Assembly (NCBI GenBank): GCA_900766135.1
Contig: CAAFUF010000058.1
Location: 9,436 to 73,435 of the forward strand
Source: Paenibacillaceae bacterium
GTDB taxonomy: Bacteria > Bacillota > Bacilli > Paenibacillales > Paenibacillaceae
Length of the DNA: 64,000 nt
Direction: 5' to 3'
Positions 49,625 to 58,055 of the stretch are shown one piece after another. The position numbers and the translations under genes were made by a program. Below the pieces are notes generated by a model that did not search any database, was not told the origin of the DNA, and saw nothing but the letters and a program-made list of their open reading frames with translations. Each line of letters starts with the position of its first letter. Within the stretch, counting starts at the first letter, position 1.

Positions 49625-52024
49625 TTGAAGCAACAGGCTAAGAAATTCGGCAGGGCAGCTGGCAAAAAGCCGTCGGTCCAAATGGCGTTCGTCGGTTTGA
49701 TTGCGCTTTCAGTGGCTTTGCCGCAAGGCGCGGCGTTCGCGGATGATGCAGCGGCAACCTCGACCTCAACAACTGCGGTCGTCGTGGACTCCGGGAATTT
49801 AGGCACGGGCTCGTCCCAATCGGGGGATACGGCAACTGACCCGTCCAAAGCGAAAATCACAAAAGAGCAGGCCATCGCCAAGGTCCGGGAGTGGTTCCCG
49901 GCGTTGGAAGCAGCCACGGTATCCCAGGTGGATTATGGCGTGAATAATGTGTACCCGGCTCCGAGCAATCAAGAGGTATGGACGATTCAATGGCGGGTGG
50001 AGTTTGGCAATAGCAGCTACGGCTTTGACAGCAAAGTCGACGCCATTACCGGAGATCTGATTAGTACATATATCAGTTTTCCGCGGGAAGGCAACAAGTC
50101 GTATTATCCTCCGAAATATACGAGAGAGCAGGCTTTGGAGAAGGCGAAGGCCTTTATCGCCAAAGCCGTTCCATCGTTATCTGCGGACGAGGTGAAGGAA
50201 AGCGATTCGATTTTTTACGCGGATACGCAGGCTTTATTTGGCCCCGTGAACTATAACTTTAATTTCAGTGTTCTGAAGAACGGTCTGCCCTCCGGTTTTG
50301 AATCCATCAATCTCACGATTACCGGCGATGGCGAAGTGATGCAATTCAGCCGGCCAGGGGAGAGGTTGGATTATCCGTCCTCCGTTCCGACGGTTTCGAA
50401 AGCCGATGCGGAGAAGAAATTCCGGGAGGAGTTCCAGGTTGAGCTGGGATATCTCCCGGTGTACAAGAACGGCGTCATCTCGGATTGGGTGTTGGCTTGG
50501 GGGCCGTCCTCCGATGCTTCCCAGGTGATTAACGCCCTGTCTGGCCATAAGATCGACGGCGAAGGCAAAGAAATGACCGCCACCAAGGTTGCGTACAGCG
50601 ATGTTCCGACCGGAACCAAGCTGTTTCAGCCGAGAACATCCACCACCGAATTGACGTCCGACGAAGCCGCCAAGCTGGTGGAACAAACCGTCTTTATTCC
50701 GGAAGGACGGAAACTCAGCTATCCGAACCTGGACAAGGATTATCAGAACCCGGAGCGTAAGACTTGGCGCTTAAGATGGGAAGAGGAGCGTCAAAATCAG
50801 GCGGGTCCTTTCTACTTCCCGGCGCAAACGTACGCAACGGTCGATGCCTTAACCGGACAAATCCTGGAGTTCCAAGTTGAATCCTATAATTACGGAGAGC
50901 CGCGCGAACCGTTGGCGGCGCCTTCGGGAGCAGCTAAACTTAATTACGAGCAGGCGAAACAGCGAGCTCTGGAGTGGGTCAACCAGCTGTATCCGCAAGC
51001 AAGCCGGGATTTGAAACTGGTTGAACGCGGGGAATCTTGGAGCCGCCTCTCGAACGGGGAGCAATTCCGCTTCGAGCTTAACCGTTACGTGAACGATATT
51101 CCGGTGCTTGGCGGAGGGGTATCCATGACGGTCGACGCCTACGGTCGATTGTTCTACTATTCGATGAACCGCGTCCAAGTTCCGGCGAATATGCCTGACG
51201 GCAAGGCCGTGACCGTAACTGCCGAGCAAGCGCTTAAATCGTATTTGGACAATTATAAATTGGAATTGCAATATACCCAAATCGGCGGGTATATGGTTGA
51301 TAACTCTTACGTGGAGCCGAAGGTTTACCTGGTCTACTCTCCGCAGGCCAAGGATCCATCGAAGCCTTACCAGGTGCTGAATGCCGTGACGGGGAAATGG
51401 GTGACCACCTTTGAGGACCTCCGTATGGAACCGGCGGGGAATGTAGAGCCTAAGGATCTGAAAGGCCATTGGGCTGAAGCGGATTTAAGGACTTTGGTTC
51501 AGTACCGTATTCTTGAACCCGACAGCCAAGGGAACCTGAATCCGGACGAGTCGATTACGGTGGGCGATTGGCTGACCTACGCCGTTAAGGCGGCGAATCC
51601 CAACTATACCGGATACGTGCTGGCTTCCTCCACAGTGGCGGCAGCAGCTGTTCCGACGGACAGCAAGTATTCCCAGGTCGTCAGTTACGCCGCCGAGCTG
51701 GGGTGGATCGACGACGCCCAACCGTTGCAGTTGGATCGCACGCTGACCCGGGAGCAGTTGGCCGTCCTGCTCACCTCAATCGTGAAATACGACCGATTGG
51801 CGGCGAATTTCTTCGGTAAAGATGCATGGGTCGATCAGTTTAGCGACGACAAGCAAATCACCAGGCCCGGCGAGGTCGCCGTTGCGGTACGACTTGGATT
51901 GCTGCAGGGGCAAAACGGCAAATTCAACCCGCAGCGTCAAGTCACCAAAGCCGAAGCGGCTTCCATTCTGATGCGATTGGTGAAGCTCCAAGGCCGAATC
52001 GACCAGCCGATCGGCATAGAATAA
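49625..52024 (+). CDS. YcdB/PepSY-repeat protein with C-terminal SLH domains, surface protein
   Basis: The 799-residue secreted protein has a signal peptide (residues about 20-45, ALSVALPQGAAFADD) and an acidic Thr/Ser linker. At least three YcdB/PepSY-like repeats follow, each starting with KITKEQAIAKVREWF, YTREQALEKAKAF or LNYEQAKQRALEW. The C-terminal 190 residues contain three S-layer-homology-like repeats (DLKGHWAEADLRTLVQ, YSQVVSYAAELGWIDD, AVAVRLGLLQGQNGKFNP), which bind cell-wall pyruvylated polymer. Repeat spacing in the SLH part is irregular. The role is probably in cell-wall metabolism or protease regulation at the surface. TTG 49625 is chosen because GGAAGGTGA precedes it; the TTG at 49550 would lie upstream of a TACAAT -10-like element. 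Confidence 0.8.
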   Translation: MKQQAKKFGRAAGKKPSVQMAFVGLIALSVALPQGAAFADDAAATSTSTTAVVVDSGNLGTGSSQSGDTATDPSKAKITKEQAIAKVREWFPALEAATVSQVDYGVNNVYPAPSNQEVWTIQWRVEFGNSSYGFDSKVDAITGDLISTYISFPREGNKSYYPPKYTREQALEKAKAFIAKAVPSLSADEVKESDSIFYADTQALFGPVNYNFNFSVLKNGLPSGFESINLTITGDGEVMQFSRPGERLDYPSSVPTVSKADAEKKFREEFQVELGYLPVYKNGVISDWVLAWGPSSDASQVINALSGHKIDGEGKEMTATKVAYSDVPTGTKLFQPRTSTTELTSDEAAKLVEQTVFIPEGRKLSYPNLDKDYQNPERKTWRLRWEEERQNQAGPFYFPAQTYATVDALTGQILEFQVESYNYGEPREPLAAPSGAAKLNYEQAKQRALEWVNQLYPQASRDLKLVERGESWSRLSNGEQFRFELNRYVNDIPVLGGGVSMTVDAYGRLFYYSMNRVQVPANMPDGKAVTVTAEQALKSYLDNYKLELQYTQIGGYMVDNSYVEPKVYLVYSPQAKDPSKPYQVLNAVTGKWVTTFEDLRMEPAGNVEPKDLKGHWAEADLRTLVQYRILEPDSQGNLNPDESITVGDWLTYAVKAANPNYTGYVLASSTVAAAAVPTDSKYSQVVSYAAELGWIDDAQPLQLDRTLTREQLAVLLTSIVKYDRLAANFFGKDAWVDQFSDDKQITRPGEVAVAVRLGLLQGQNGKFNPQRQVTKAEAASILMRLVKLQGRIDQPIGIE

Positions 52025-52046
52025 CGCCGCTGGGTGAAAGAAGAAG

Positions 52047-52074
52047 GGAGAGGCCATGAGGCCTCTCTCTTTTT
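52047..52074 (+). terminator. Terminator after the SLH protein gene
   Basis: GAGAGGCC pairs with GGCCTCTC around an ATGA loop, followed by TCTTTTTTG. Confidence 0.88.
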
Positions 52075-52174
52075 TGTAAGCTTGGTTGGATTGCGGAAGG
52101 GTAAATTGCAGGATTTATGCTTGGTGATTTCGAATGGAGAAGGAAACAATATAACGTAAGGAGGTAACTCCGAC

Positions 52175-53026
52175 TTGGACCATAAGGGAAACAATCAGTC
52201 AAAATTCGAGTTGCGAGAACAGCTGCAGCTTATTCGGCAACAGGGGAGCTTCACCCCCTCTTCTAATGCTGCGTTTCAACTTGCCTTGTCAATGATGGAG
52301 TATCTCGGCGATCCAGACCCGGTGCTTCGAGATGAACTCATTTACAGCATACTCCAGAGTTGGGTCATCGAGGGGGTATTTCAGCCGCAGCAGTTACGCC
52401 AGCTATTATCGATTGCCATGGATGATAATCATCTCTTTTATCGGATCGGAGAGGAGAAGACAAATTCGGTTTTTGTACGTTCGTTCTCCGCATTAATCCT
52501 ACCGCTTATCCTAGGGGCGGATCGGCAAATTTCCTTTTTGGATGATTCAGATATTCGTACGATTGTCTATAAACTAACAGACTATATCAACCGGGAGAAA
52601 GATTTAAGAGGATACACCGGTGAAACGGGTTGGGCTCACGCAGTGGCGCATGCCGCTGACGCAGTCGAGGATGTCGCTCAATCTAAGTACATACGCCCCG
52701 AAGATTTAAGTGGCTTCATGGATGCTTTTAAATCTCAATTACGCCAAACCCAATATACATTTATCCATGAAGAGGATGAACGGATGATTTCGGCTGTAGT
52801 TACTCTATTGAACCGAAATCTCCTGGAGGACAAGGAGCTATGCAGGTGGATTGCCGATTTAGGAGATACTCCGAAAGTCGGTGATCCTCCGGTAGATCTT
52901 GTGTCTATGACAAACATAAAGAATTTTCTAAGAAGCTTATATTTTCGACTACTGCCGAATGAAGGGATGGCCCGATTTATCGATCCAATCCTTATGGCGT
53001 TGAGCGGAAAGTTGTTCCGGTCGTAA
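52175..53026 (+). CDS. DUF2785-domain protein
   Basis: The 283-residue, mostly helical cytoplasmic protein has the family marks DLRGYTGETGWAHAVAHAADAVEDVA and FVRSFSALILPLIL. The C-terminal segment LRSLYFRLLPNEG also fits. The function of the domain is unknown. It starts with TTG at 52175 after TAAGGAGGT, a strong ribosome binding site. No partner gene is obvious. The region downstream holds a gene remnant. Confidence 0.82.
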   Translation: MDHKGNNQSKFELREQLQLIRQQGSFTPSSNAAFQLALSMMEYLGDPDPVLRDELIYSILQSWVIEGVFQPQQLRQLLSIAMDDNHLFYRIGEEKTNSVFVRSFSALILPLILGADRQISFLDDSDIRTIVYKLTDYINREKDLRGYTGETGWAHAVAHAADAVEDVAQSKYIRPEDLSGFMDAFKSQLRQTQYTFIHEEDERMISAVVTLLNRNLLEDKELCRWIADLGDTPKVGDPPVDLVSMTNIKNFLRSLYFRLLPNEGMARFIDPILMALSGKLFRS

Positions 53027-53070
53027 AGGTCGCTGAAGCGGTAAAATGGCAGTTGACTCCCCCCCTTTGA

Positions 53071-53265
53071 GGAGGCCTTACGCTATTCATCAACGACTAT
53101 CTGGCTTTTATGACGAAGCACGGCCATCCCGCAGATCTTGCGGATTTCGCCGCGCAAGCCCGATTCTTCCTTAGCGATGATTTCCATCGCACCCTGCTGG
53201 AAGGACAACAAACCGGACTGGCGTATTATTTGCTGGCGGCGGCCGAGGCCTATGCCGCAACTTAG
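53071..53265 (+). pseudogene. Unidentified C-terminal gene remnant
   Basis: A 64-codon frame has no usable start: a stop at 53068 is followed by GGCLTLFINDYLAFMTKHG and further ...ARFFLSDDFHRTLLEGQ...GLAYYLLAAAEAYA. It looks like a helical protein tail. I do not recognise the family, and no ribosome binding site precedes the only ATG at 53110. A perfect 11-bp hairpin (CACATCGGGCC/GGCCCGATGTG, 53324-53350) follows without a U-tract. Otherwise 53027-53363 shows nothing. Confidence 0.4.
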
Positions 53266-53363
53266 TCTAGTTCCGACGGCAAGTATAAGCCATATATTGA
53301 ACCGAACAAGTATCACTGGAATGCACATCGGGCCTACTTGGCCCGATGTGGTGTACCCCAATT

Positions 53364-54569
53364 TCATTGTTCTAGTCCATCCATTATTTGATCGCCTGTA
53401 ACAGAAGCAGGGGCGGCATCCTTTGCTCGGTTTGCCTTAAATCCGGAAGCGAGCAGCAAGACCAAAAATCCACCGGCGACACCCCACAAAATAAAGGCGT
53501 TTGAGCTAACCGCGTCCAATCCGCCGAAGTACATCACTTCCCGTAACCCTTCTGCCGCGAACCGTAATGGCGTCCACGAATAGATCCAATCTCGCGTCGT
53601 CTGTGGCAAGAATTCCGGAGCCGTGTTCAGCAACGGGATGGAAAAAAACATCAGGAATACGAGCAGTGGCATCGCCCGGAAACCTATCCAATTCAATAAG
53701 GAAGATTGCAGCAGGAAGAACGTTGATCCGACCAGACATAAGAACAACCAAGTTCCCCCTGCATCTGCCATTTGCATGCCGTACCACGACAAGGCCATCC
53801 AAAGGGTAAAGCCTGAGGCAAGGCTCACGATCACAAGTCCGACGGTCGCTTGCACCGTACTGACCGCCCATCCTCTTGAACCTGCAGCAATCGCCTTCTT
53901 GCTAGCCAGGAACAAGAAGATTCCAGTCACCAGACTGCCGATCCACATAACCTGGGTTAACAAAGCCGGTGCATTCCCCAAAGCATTGTTAACCCCCGGC
54001 GAGTGGATGACCTCTTCTTGAACGCTCATAGGGGTCACTAAAGCTTTAGCCGCCTCAACTGGAATTTGCCCTTTTTGCTTTCCGATCTGCTCAAGCAGTT
54101 GTTGCGAAAGTTCCTCGCCAATCATTCTCAGAGCTTGCCCCAATGCCGTTGTTACTATCGTCGAAGCTTGGGTGCTCATGCCCTCGTTAGCGATGATCTT
54201 CACATGAGGATGAATCGGCGAAGAAGTTGCTAACGAAAGCAAGCCGCTGCTCAGATTTGCCGGAAGCACCAGCGCTCCGTAATATTCGCGTTTATCCAGC
54301 CCTTCCCGAGCTTCTTCCTCGGAACCCACAACATGCCAAACGAACGGCAACGCCGGGTTCGAACCTAATGTCGTCTGAATCGCCTTCCCTACCTCTAACG
54401 TTTCGCCAGACGGCAGTTCCGTCGGTTGATCAAGGACAACAAGGGCCACCGGAATCTCTTTTGGCTCCGATCCAAGCACCGAACCCATCGTTGCCGATCC
54501 GAATAGGATCAACACGATCAGGACGAGCGCCATTCCCAGCCACATCATTTTTTGCGTCAGTAATTTCAT
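53364..54569 (-). CDS. YhgE/Pip-like ABC-type membrane permease
   Basis: The 401-residue protein has an N-terminal helix, a large extracellular domain (residues 30-200) and five to six C-terminal helices. It is typical of ABC-2-type or YhgE/Pip (phage infection protein)-like permeases, with VALVVLDQPTELPSGE and a late PLRFAAEGLREVMYFGG. No ATPase or partner gene is next to it, so the transporter cannot be completed from this window. Drug or lipid export is a general possibility. It is followed upstream by the SnoaL gene in the same direction, 27 bases apart, so the two may be co-transcribed from the TetR-controlled promoter. Confidence 0.78.
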   Translation of the reverse strand: MKLLTQKMMWLGMALVLIVLILFGSATMGSVLGSEPKEIPVALVVLDQPTELPSGETLEVGKAIQTTLGSNPALPFVWHVVGSEEEAREGLDKREYYGALVLPANLSSGLLSLATSSPIHPHVKIIANEGMSTQASTIVTTALGQALRMIGEELSQQLLEQIGKQKGQIPVEAAKALVTPMSVQEEVIHSPGVNNALGNAPALLTQVMWIGSLVTGIFLFLASKKAIAAGSRGWAVSTVQATVGLVIVSLASGFTLWMALSWYGMQMADAGGTWLFLCLVGSTFFLLQSSLLNWIGFRAMPLLVFLMFFSIPLLNTAPEFLPQTTRDWIYSWTPLRFAAEGLREVMYFGGLDAVSSNAFILWGVAGGFLVLLLASGFKANRAKDAAPASVTGDQIMDGLEQ

Positions 54570-54596
54570 GATCCTCTCCCATTTATTGGGCTAACT

Positions 54597-55376
54597 TCAA
54601 AATCTGCTGTTCGGATTTTTTCGTTTTTCTGCCGGAAGCATGGCCTCGATGACGTCCCAATGCTCAGCGATCTTTCCATTATCTACGCGAAACAAATCGT
54701 AGAATGCAGTAGGTTGACCATCAAATAGACCTTCACTCCCTGTAAGGACAAAATCGCCTTGTCCGATGACTTGATGGAGTTGAGTATATTGAAACTCAAT
54801 CTTGTTCTCCTTTAGAGCCTGCAAGGCTGCGTGAAGACCGGAAAGGCCGTCTGCAATATGCGGACTATGCTGAATGTAGTTATCTCCATCAAAATAAGTG
54901 GCAAGCAGGTCAGGGTTCTTCCCGAGCAAAATGTTCTCAACATAGCTTCTGACAAATGCTTTGTTGGCATCCGTCTTGTCGATATCCCTAATCGTAACCG
55001 GTCCGTCAATCATCGTACGATGGCTTGGTGTCTTTTCCTCCATTTTCTGCAAATTGTCCCAATGTTCAACGATGAGTCCATTCTCAAAACGGAAGATATC
55101 AAAACCGATTTTTGGGCCGTGAAAATGATATACAGAATGAAGAGCTACAACATTTCCGTCGACTAAAGTCCGCTTAATGCTTACCTTCGTACCCATTTCC
55201 TTTAAATGATCAAGTGCACCCAGCATGGATTCACGACCATCCAGTAGGGCCTGGTTGTGCTGAATATATTGATCTGGATGAACGTTAGCCTTAATCGCAT
55301 CGGGGTTGCCGCTCTCGAAACTTTCCAGTACGGCGACTGCCTTACGAACAAGCTCATTTTGATGGTTAGATATCAT
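54597..55376 (-). CDS. Tandem SnoaL/NTF2-like protein
   Basis: The 259-residue protein consists of two NTF2-like (SnoaL) cone domains, residues 1-120 and 130-255. Each has the Y(I)QHNQ / YIQHSP and GLIVEHWDNLQ / GKIAEHWDVIE repeat signatures. SnoaL-like proteins are small-molecule isomerases, hydrolases or ester cyclases; both domains keep the HxxY/His and EHWD features. It is divergent from a TetR-type gene with an inverted repeat in the shared promoter region, so it is probably a TetR-controlled stress or detoxification function together with the permease. Confidence 0.85.
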   Translation of the reverse strand: MISNHQNELVRKAVAVLESFESGNPDAIKANVHPDQYIQHNQALLDGRESMLGALDHLKEMGTKVSIKRTLVDGNVVALHSVYHFHGPKIGFDIFRFENGLIVEHWDNLQKMEEKTPSHRTMIDGPVTIRDIDKTDANKAFVRSYVENILLGKNPDLLATYFDGDNYIQHSPHIADGLSGLHAALQALKENKIEFQYTQLHQVIGQGDFVLTGSEGLFDGQPTAFYDLFRVDNGKIAEHWDVIEAMLPAEKRKNPNSRF

Positions 55377-55408
55377 TGATATATCCTCCTTAGGGTTTTT
55401 TAGTCATT

Positions 55409-55458
55409 AGATAAATAATGAACATAGTGTTGTTTATTTATCTGATGCTCATTATAAT
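55409..55458 (+). promoter_or_regulatory. Inverted repeat and promoter of the TetR gene, candidate operator
   Basis: AGATAAATAA (55409-55418) and TTATTTATCT (55434-55443) form a perfect 10-bp inverted repeat. Its right arm overlaps the promoter TTGTTT-N17-TATAAT (55430-55435 and 55453-55458) on the + strand. Regulation by the adjacent TetR protein of both divergent genes is inferred. Confidence 0.6.
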
Positions 55459-55569
55459 GGAGGTTAATATCCCGCTCAATATTCAATATTTTTAATTTTG
55501 ACGTATAACGGACAACCCATTAAACTTTGTCGCTTAACGACCTAAAAAAATTTAGGGGGAACGACTACA

Positions 55570-56175
55570 ATGAATAAGAAAACCGACTTAAGAATCCTGC
55601 GCACGAAACAATCGATTCGAAAGGCGTTTTATGAGCTGATTCAGGAAAAAGGATATGAAGCGATTACGATCCAGGATATTGCCGATCAGGCCATGATCAA
55701 TCGAAACACTTTTTATCTTCACTACCAAAATAAGCCTGATTTATTAGATACATGCATGAATGAATTGATAAGCGAATTAAAGGATGCAATCGTTCTTTGT
55801 CCCATCAGCATGAATCCTTTCAGTGTATCTCTGCTCGAGACCGTCATGCAGACGGTGTTGGAACATATCTCTCTAAATATGACCTTTTATCATTCCATGT
55901 TAATTGAAGAGTATCGAATCTATCCGTTTCAAGCGAAAATGGAGAAAATCATTAAAGATAAATTGACTGAGGGGTGGAAACCTGCTCAGGGAAACTCTCC
56001 TTTAGCGATATCCAAGGAATTGCTGCTCGAATACCTCGGGTCGTCTTTCATGGGGATTGTAATTTGGTGGGTTAAAAACGATAAACCCCTTCCTGCAGAT
56101 GAAGTTTCATCTCAGTTTAGCAGAATCGTTGCCCACGGGCATTTAAGAGCTGCCGGCATCGCCGTCGAGGAATAA
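55570..56175 (+). CDS. TetR/AcrR-family transcriptional regulator
   Basis: The 201-residue regulator has the TetR HTH at residues 10-55: KAFYELIQEKGYEAITIQDIADQAMINRNTFYLHYQNK, with a typical recognition helix ending YLHYxxK. The C-terminal ligand domain includes LLEYLGSSFMGIVIWWVKN. It is divergent from the SnoaL gene and probably represses it and itself through the inverted repeat at 55409-55443. The ligand is unknown. The ribosome binding site is AGGGGG. Confidence 0.93.
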   Translation: MNKKTDLRILRTKQSIRKAFYELIQEKGYEAITIQDIADQAMINRNTFYLHYQNKPDLLDTCMNELISELKDAIVLCPISMNPFSVSLLETVMQTVLEHISLNMTFYHSMLIEEYRIYPFQAKMEKIIKDKLTEGWKPAQGNSPLAISKELLLEYLGSSFMGIVIWWVKNDKPLPADEVSSQFSRIVAHGHLRAAGIAVEE

Positions 56176-56186
56176 CATCGTTTCGC

Positions 56187-56223
56187 AAATGCTCCCGCGA
56201 CAGCTTGTCCCGGGGGCATTTTA
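56187..56223 (+). terminator. Terminator of the TetR gene
   Basis: AAATGCTCCCG pairs with CGGGGGCATTT (one G-U) and ends in TTTT. Confidence 0.8.
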
Positions 56224-56326
56224 CATTCCGCGGGCTGAATTGGGCCGGACACTTATGGTAAAATCAGGTTACCGCCGAGGATCGTGATGATTCGCGGCGC
56301 CTTTACCAGGGAGAGGAGTCAGGTCG

Positions 56327-56785
56327 ATGTTAAAGATGTTTCAATATAATTGGCAGGTCCGGGACGAATGGTTTCACTGGTGCGAGAACGTCTCCGAAGA
56401 AGAACTGCTGCGCAAGCGGGTAGGTGGCGTCGGGAATATCCTGCAGACGCTGTTTCACATTGCCGACGTAGAATGGAGCTGGATCCGCATCATCCAAGGG
56501 AAACCGGATTTCGAGGAGGATTTCAAATCATTTATGTCTTTGGAATTGGTGAAAAAGCTTTCGGATTCCTTTCACACGGAAGTAGAGGCGTTTCTCCAGA
56601 CTTGGACCAACGACATGGACGGATTGCCCGTTACCGATCCATGGGGAAGAGAGTTTACGCAAGGCGAAATCCTTCGGCATGCCATCGCCCATGAAATCCA
56701 TCATATCGGGCAACTGTCGGTTTGGTCGCGGGAATTGGGATTGGCGCCGGTTTCGCCTAATTTTATCAACCGGGGAATCCGGTAG
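56327..56785 (+). CDS. DinB-superfamily protein
   Basis: The 152-residue protein begins MLKMFQYNWQVRDEWFHWCENV. The first metal helix is ILQTLFHIADVEWSWIR, and the C-terminal ILRHAIAHEIHHIGQLSVW contains the three-His-type HxxxHHIGQ motif. It is of typical DinB length. The ribosome binding site is GGGAGAGGAG. It is followed by two unrelated small genes in the same direction. The physiological substrate is unknown. Confidence 0.88.
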   Translation: MLKMFQYNWQVRDEWFHWCENVSEEELLRKRVGGVGNILQTLFHIADVEWSWIRIIQGKPDFEEDFKSFMSLELVKKLSDSFHTEVEAFLQTWTNDMDGLPVTDPWGREFTQGEILRHAIAHEIHHIGQLSVWSRELGLAPVSPNFINRGIR

Positions 56786-56850
56786 CTTTTTTCGAAAAAA
56801 AGGGCAACCTAATCCATATCTCCCAAATTACGCACCGAGGAGGAAGCGGC

Positions 56851-57381
56851 TTGAGACAAAACATTCAGGTGCCCTTTGGATATGAGCCTCCGGCCCCGAG
56901 CCGGAAAGGCACGTTAATTTTCTACGATCCGTTTGATTCGATTTCGGACGAAGGGTTGCTTCGGGCCGCCGAGGAAGCGGAAACCCGTAAGTTTGCGAAG
57001 CTGGTCCTTTATCCGCTGCATGAGGAAACGATGAGACGGATGTCCAAAGATCCGGTGAGCCCTTTCTATCGAAGGGAGGACCGGCTGCATGAGTGGAAAC
57101 GGGAGCGGAAGGGAGCGGCTCCGGCGATCGTCGTGGAATCCTGGGAAGGGAAACGGAAGAAGTACACGCCAATCGATACGGCCCTTCGCCATTTGACGGA
57201 AGCTTATCCGGCCCCCCACTTTTTGTATCTGACGCCGGAGTTGGCGAATCAGTTCGCCTCCTTCTCCTCCTTTGAGGAGTGGATCGTCAAAATCCGGCTT
57301 CTGCTAGCGGCCGAGCCGAATCATCCGCATCCGCGGCTGGTGAAATACGCTCATCGTTGGGACCTTGCCGGCGGACGCTAA
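56851..57381 (+). CDS. Hypothetical protein, Rossmann-like
   Basis: The 176-residue protein has a TTG start with GGAGGAAGCGG upstream. Regions GTLIFYDPFDSISDEGLLRAA, FAKLVLYPLHEETMRRM and PHFLYLTPELANQF suggest a beta-alpha-beta fold with a His-rich loop. I do not recognise a family. It is cytoplasmic by lack of signal or membrane helices. Its neighbours are a DinB protein and a LOG family protein, which do not suggest a common pathway. Confidence 0.55.
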   Translation: MRQNIQVPFGYEPPAPSRKGTLIFYDPFDSISDEGLLRAAEEAETRKFAKLVLYPLHEETMRRMSKDPVSPFYRREDRLHEWKRERKGAAPAIVVESWEGKRKKYTPIDTALRHLTEAYPAPHFLYLTPELANQFASFSSFEEWIVKIRLLLAAEPNHPHPRLVKYAHRWDLAGGR

Positions 57382-57432
57382 GACTTCGTTTGATTTCGTG
57401 TTGTCTATATTCATCTTGCAGGAGGGAAGAGG

Positions 57433-58008
57433 ATGAAATCGATTTGCGTATTTGCCGGTTCGCGATTCGGCGAAGATGAGCAATACCGCGTGAAGGCGAA
57501 GCAATTGGGGAAAGTCATGGCCCAGCGGGGATACCGCTTAATCTACGGGGGCTCCAGACACGGACTGATGGGCACGGTAGCGGATGCGATCCTGGAGGCC
57601 GGCGGCGAAGCGGTTGGCATTATGCCCTCCGGTTTAATTCATGGAGAAATGGCCCATCCGGGTCTGACGCAGTTTATCGAGGTTGAGGGCATGCATGCCC
57701 GCAAGGCAAGGATGAGCGAGATGGCGGAGGGGTTCATTGCCCTTCCCGGCGGATTTGGGACGTTGGAGGAGCTGTTTGAGGTGCTGTGCTGGCTGCAAAT
57801 CGGCATCCACCAGAAGCCGGTTGGCGTTCTCAACGTACAGGGCTATTACGAGCCGCTGATGGAGTTGGTAAATTCCTGCGTTCGGGCGGGGTTCGTACAC
57901 CCGGGGCACGAATCCCTGATCAATTTGGCCGAGGAACCGGAAGAGCTGCTGTCCCGAATGGAGAGCTTCATCCCGTCCATCGCGGAGAAGAAATGGAAGC
58001 AGGGCTGA
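57433..58008 (+). CDS. LOG-family nucleoside 5'-monophosphate phosphoribohydrolase (TIGR00730 type)
   Basis: The 191-residue protein has KSICVFAGSRFGEDEQY, YRLIYGGSRHGLMGTVADAIL and the PGGFGTLEELFEVLCWLQIG signature, where PGGxGTxxE is the LOG family hallmark. These cytoplasmic enzymes hydrolyse nucleotide monophosphates such as cytokinin ribotides to free bases. The role in this organism is unknown. The ribosome binding site is CAGGAGGGAAGAGG. Single-gene unit. Confidence 0.93.
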   Translation: MKSICVFAGSRFGEDEQYRVKAKQLGKVMAQRGYRLIYGGSRHGLMGTVADAILEAGGEAVGIMPSGLIHGEMAHPGLTQFIEVEGMHARKARMSEMAEGFIALPGGFGTLEELFEVLCWLQIGIHQKPVGVLNVQGYYEPLMELVNSCVRAGFVHPGHESLINLAEEPEELLSRMESFIPSIAEKKWKQG

Positions 58009-58055
58009 GCCCTGCGGAATGAAGGTCGGATGCATAAGAGAACGGAGGCGATTGA

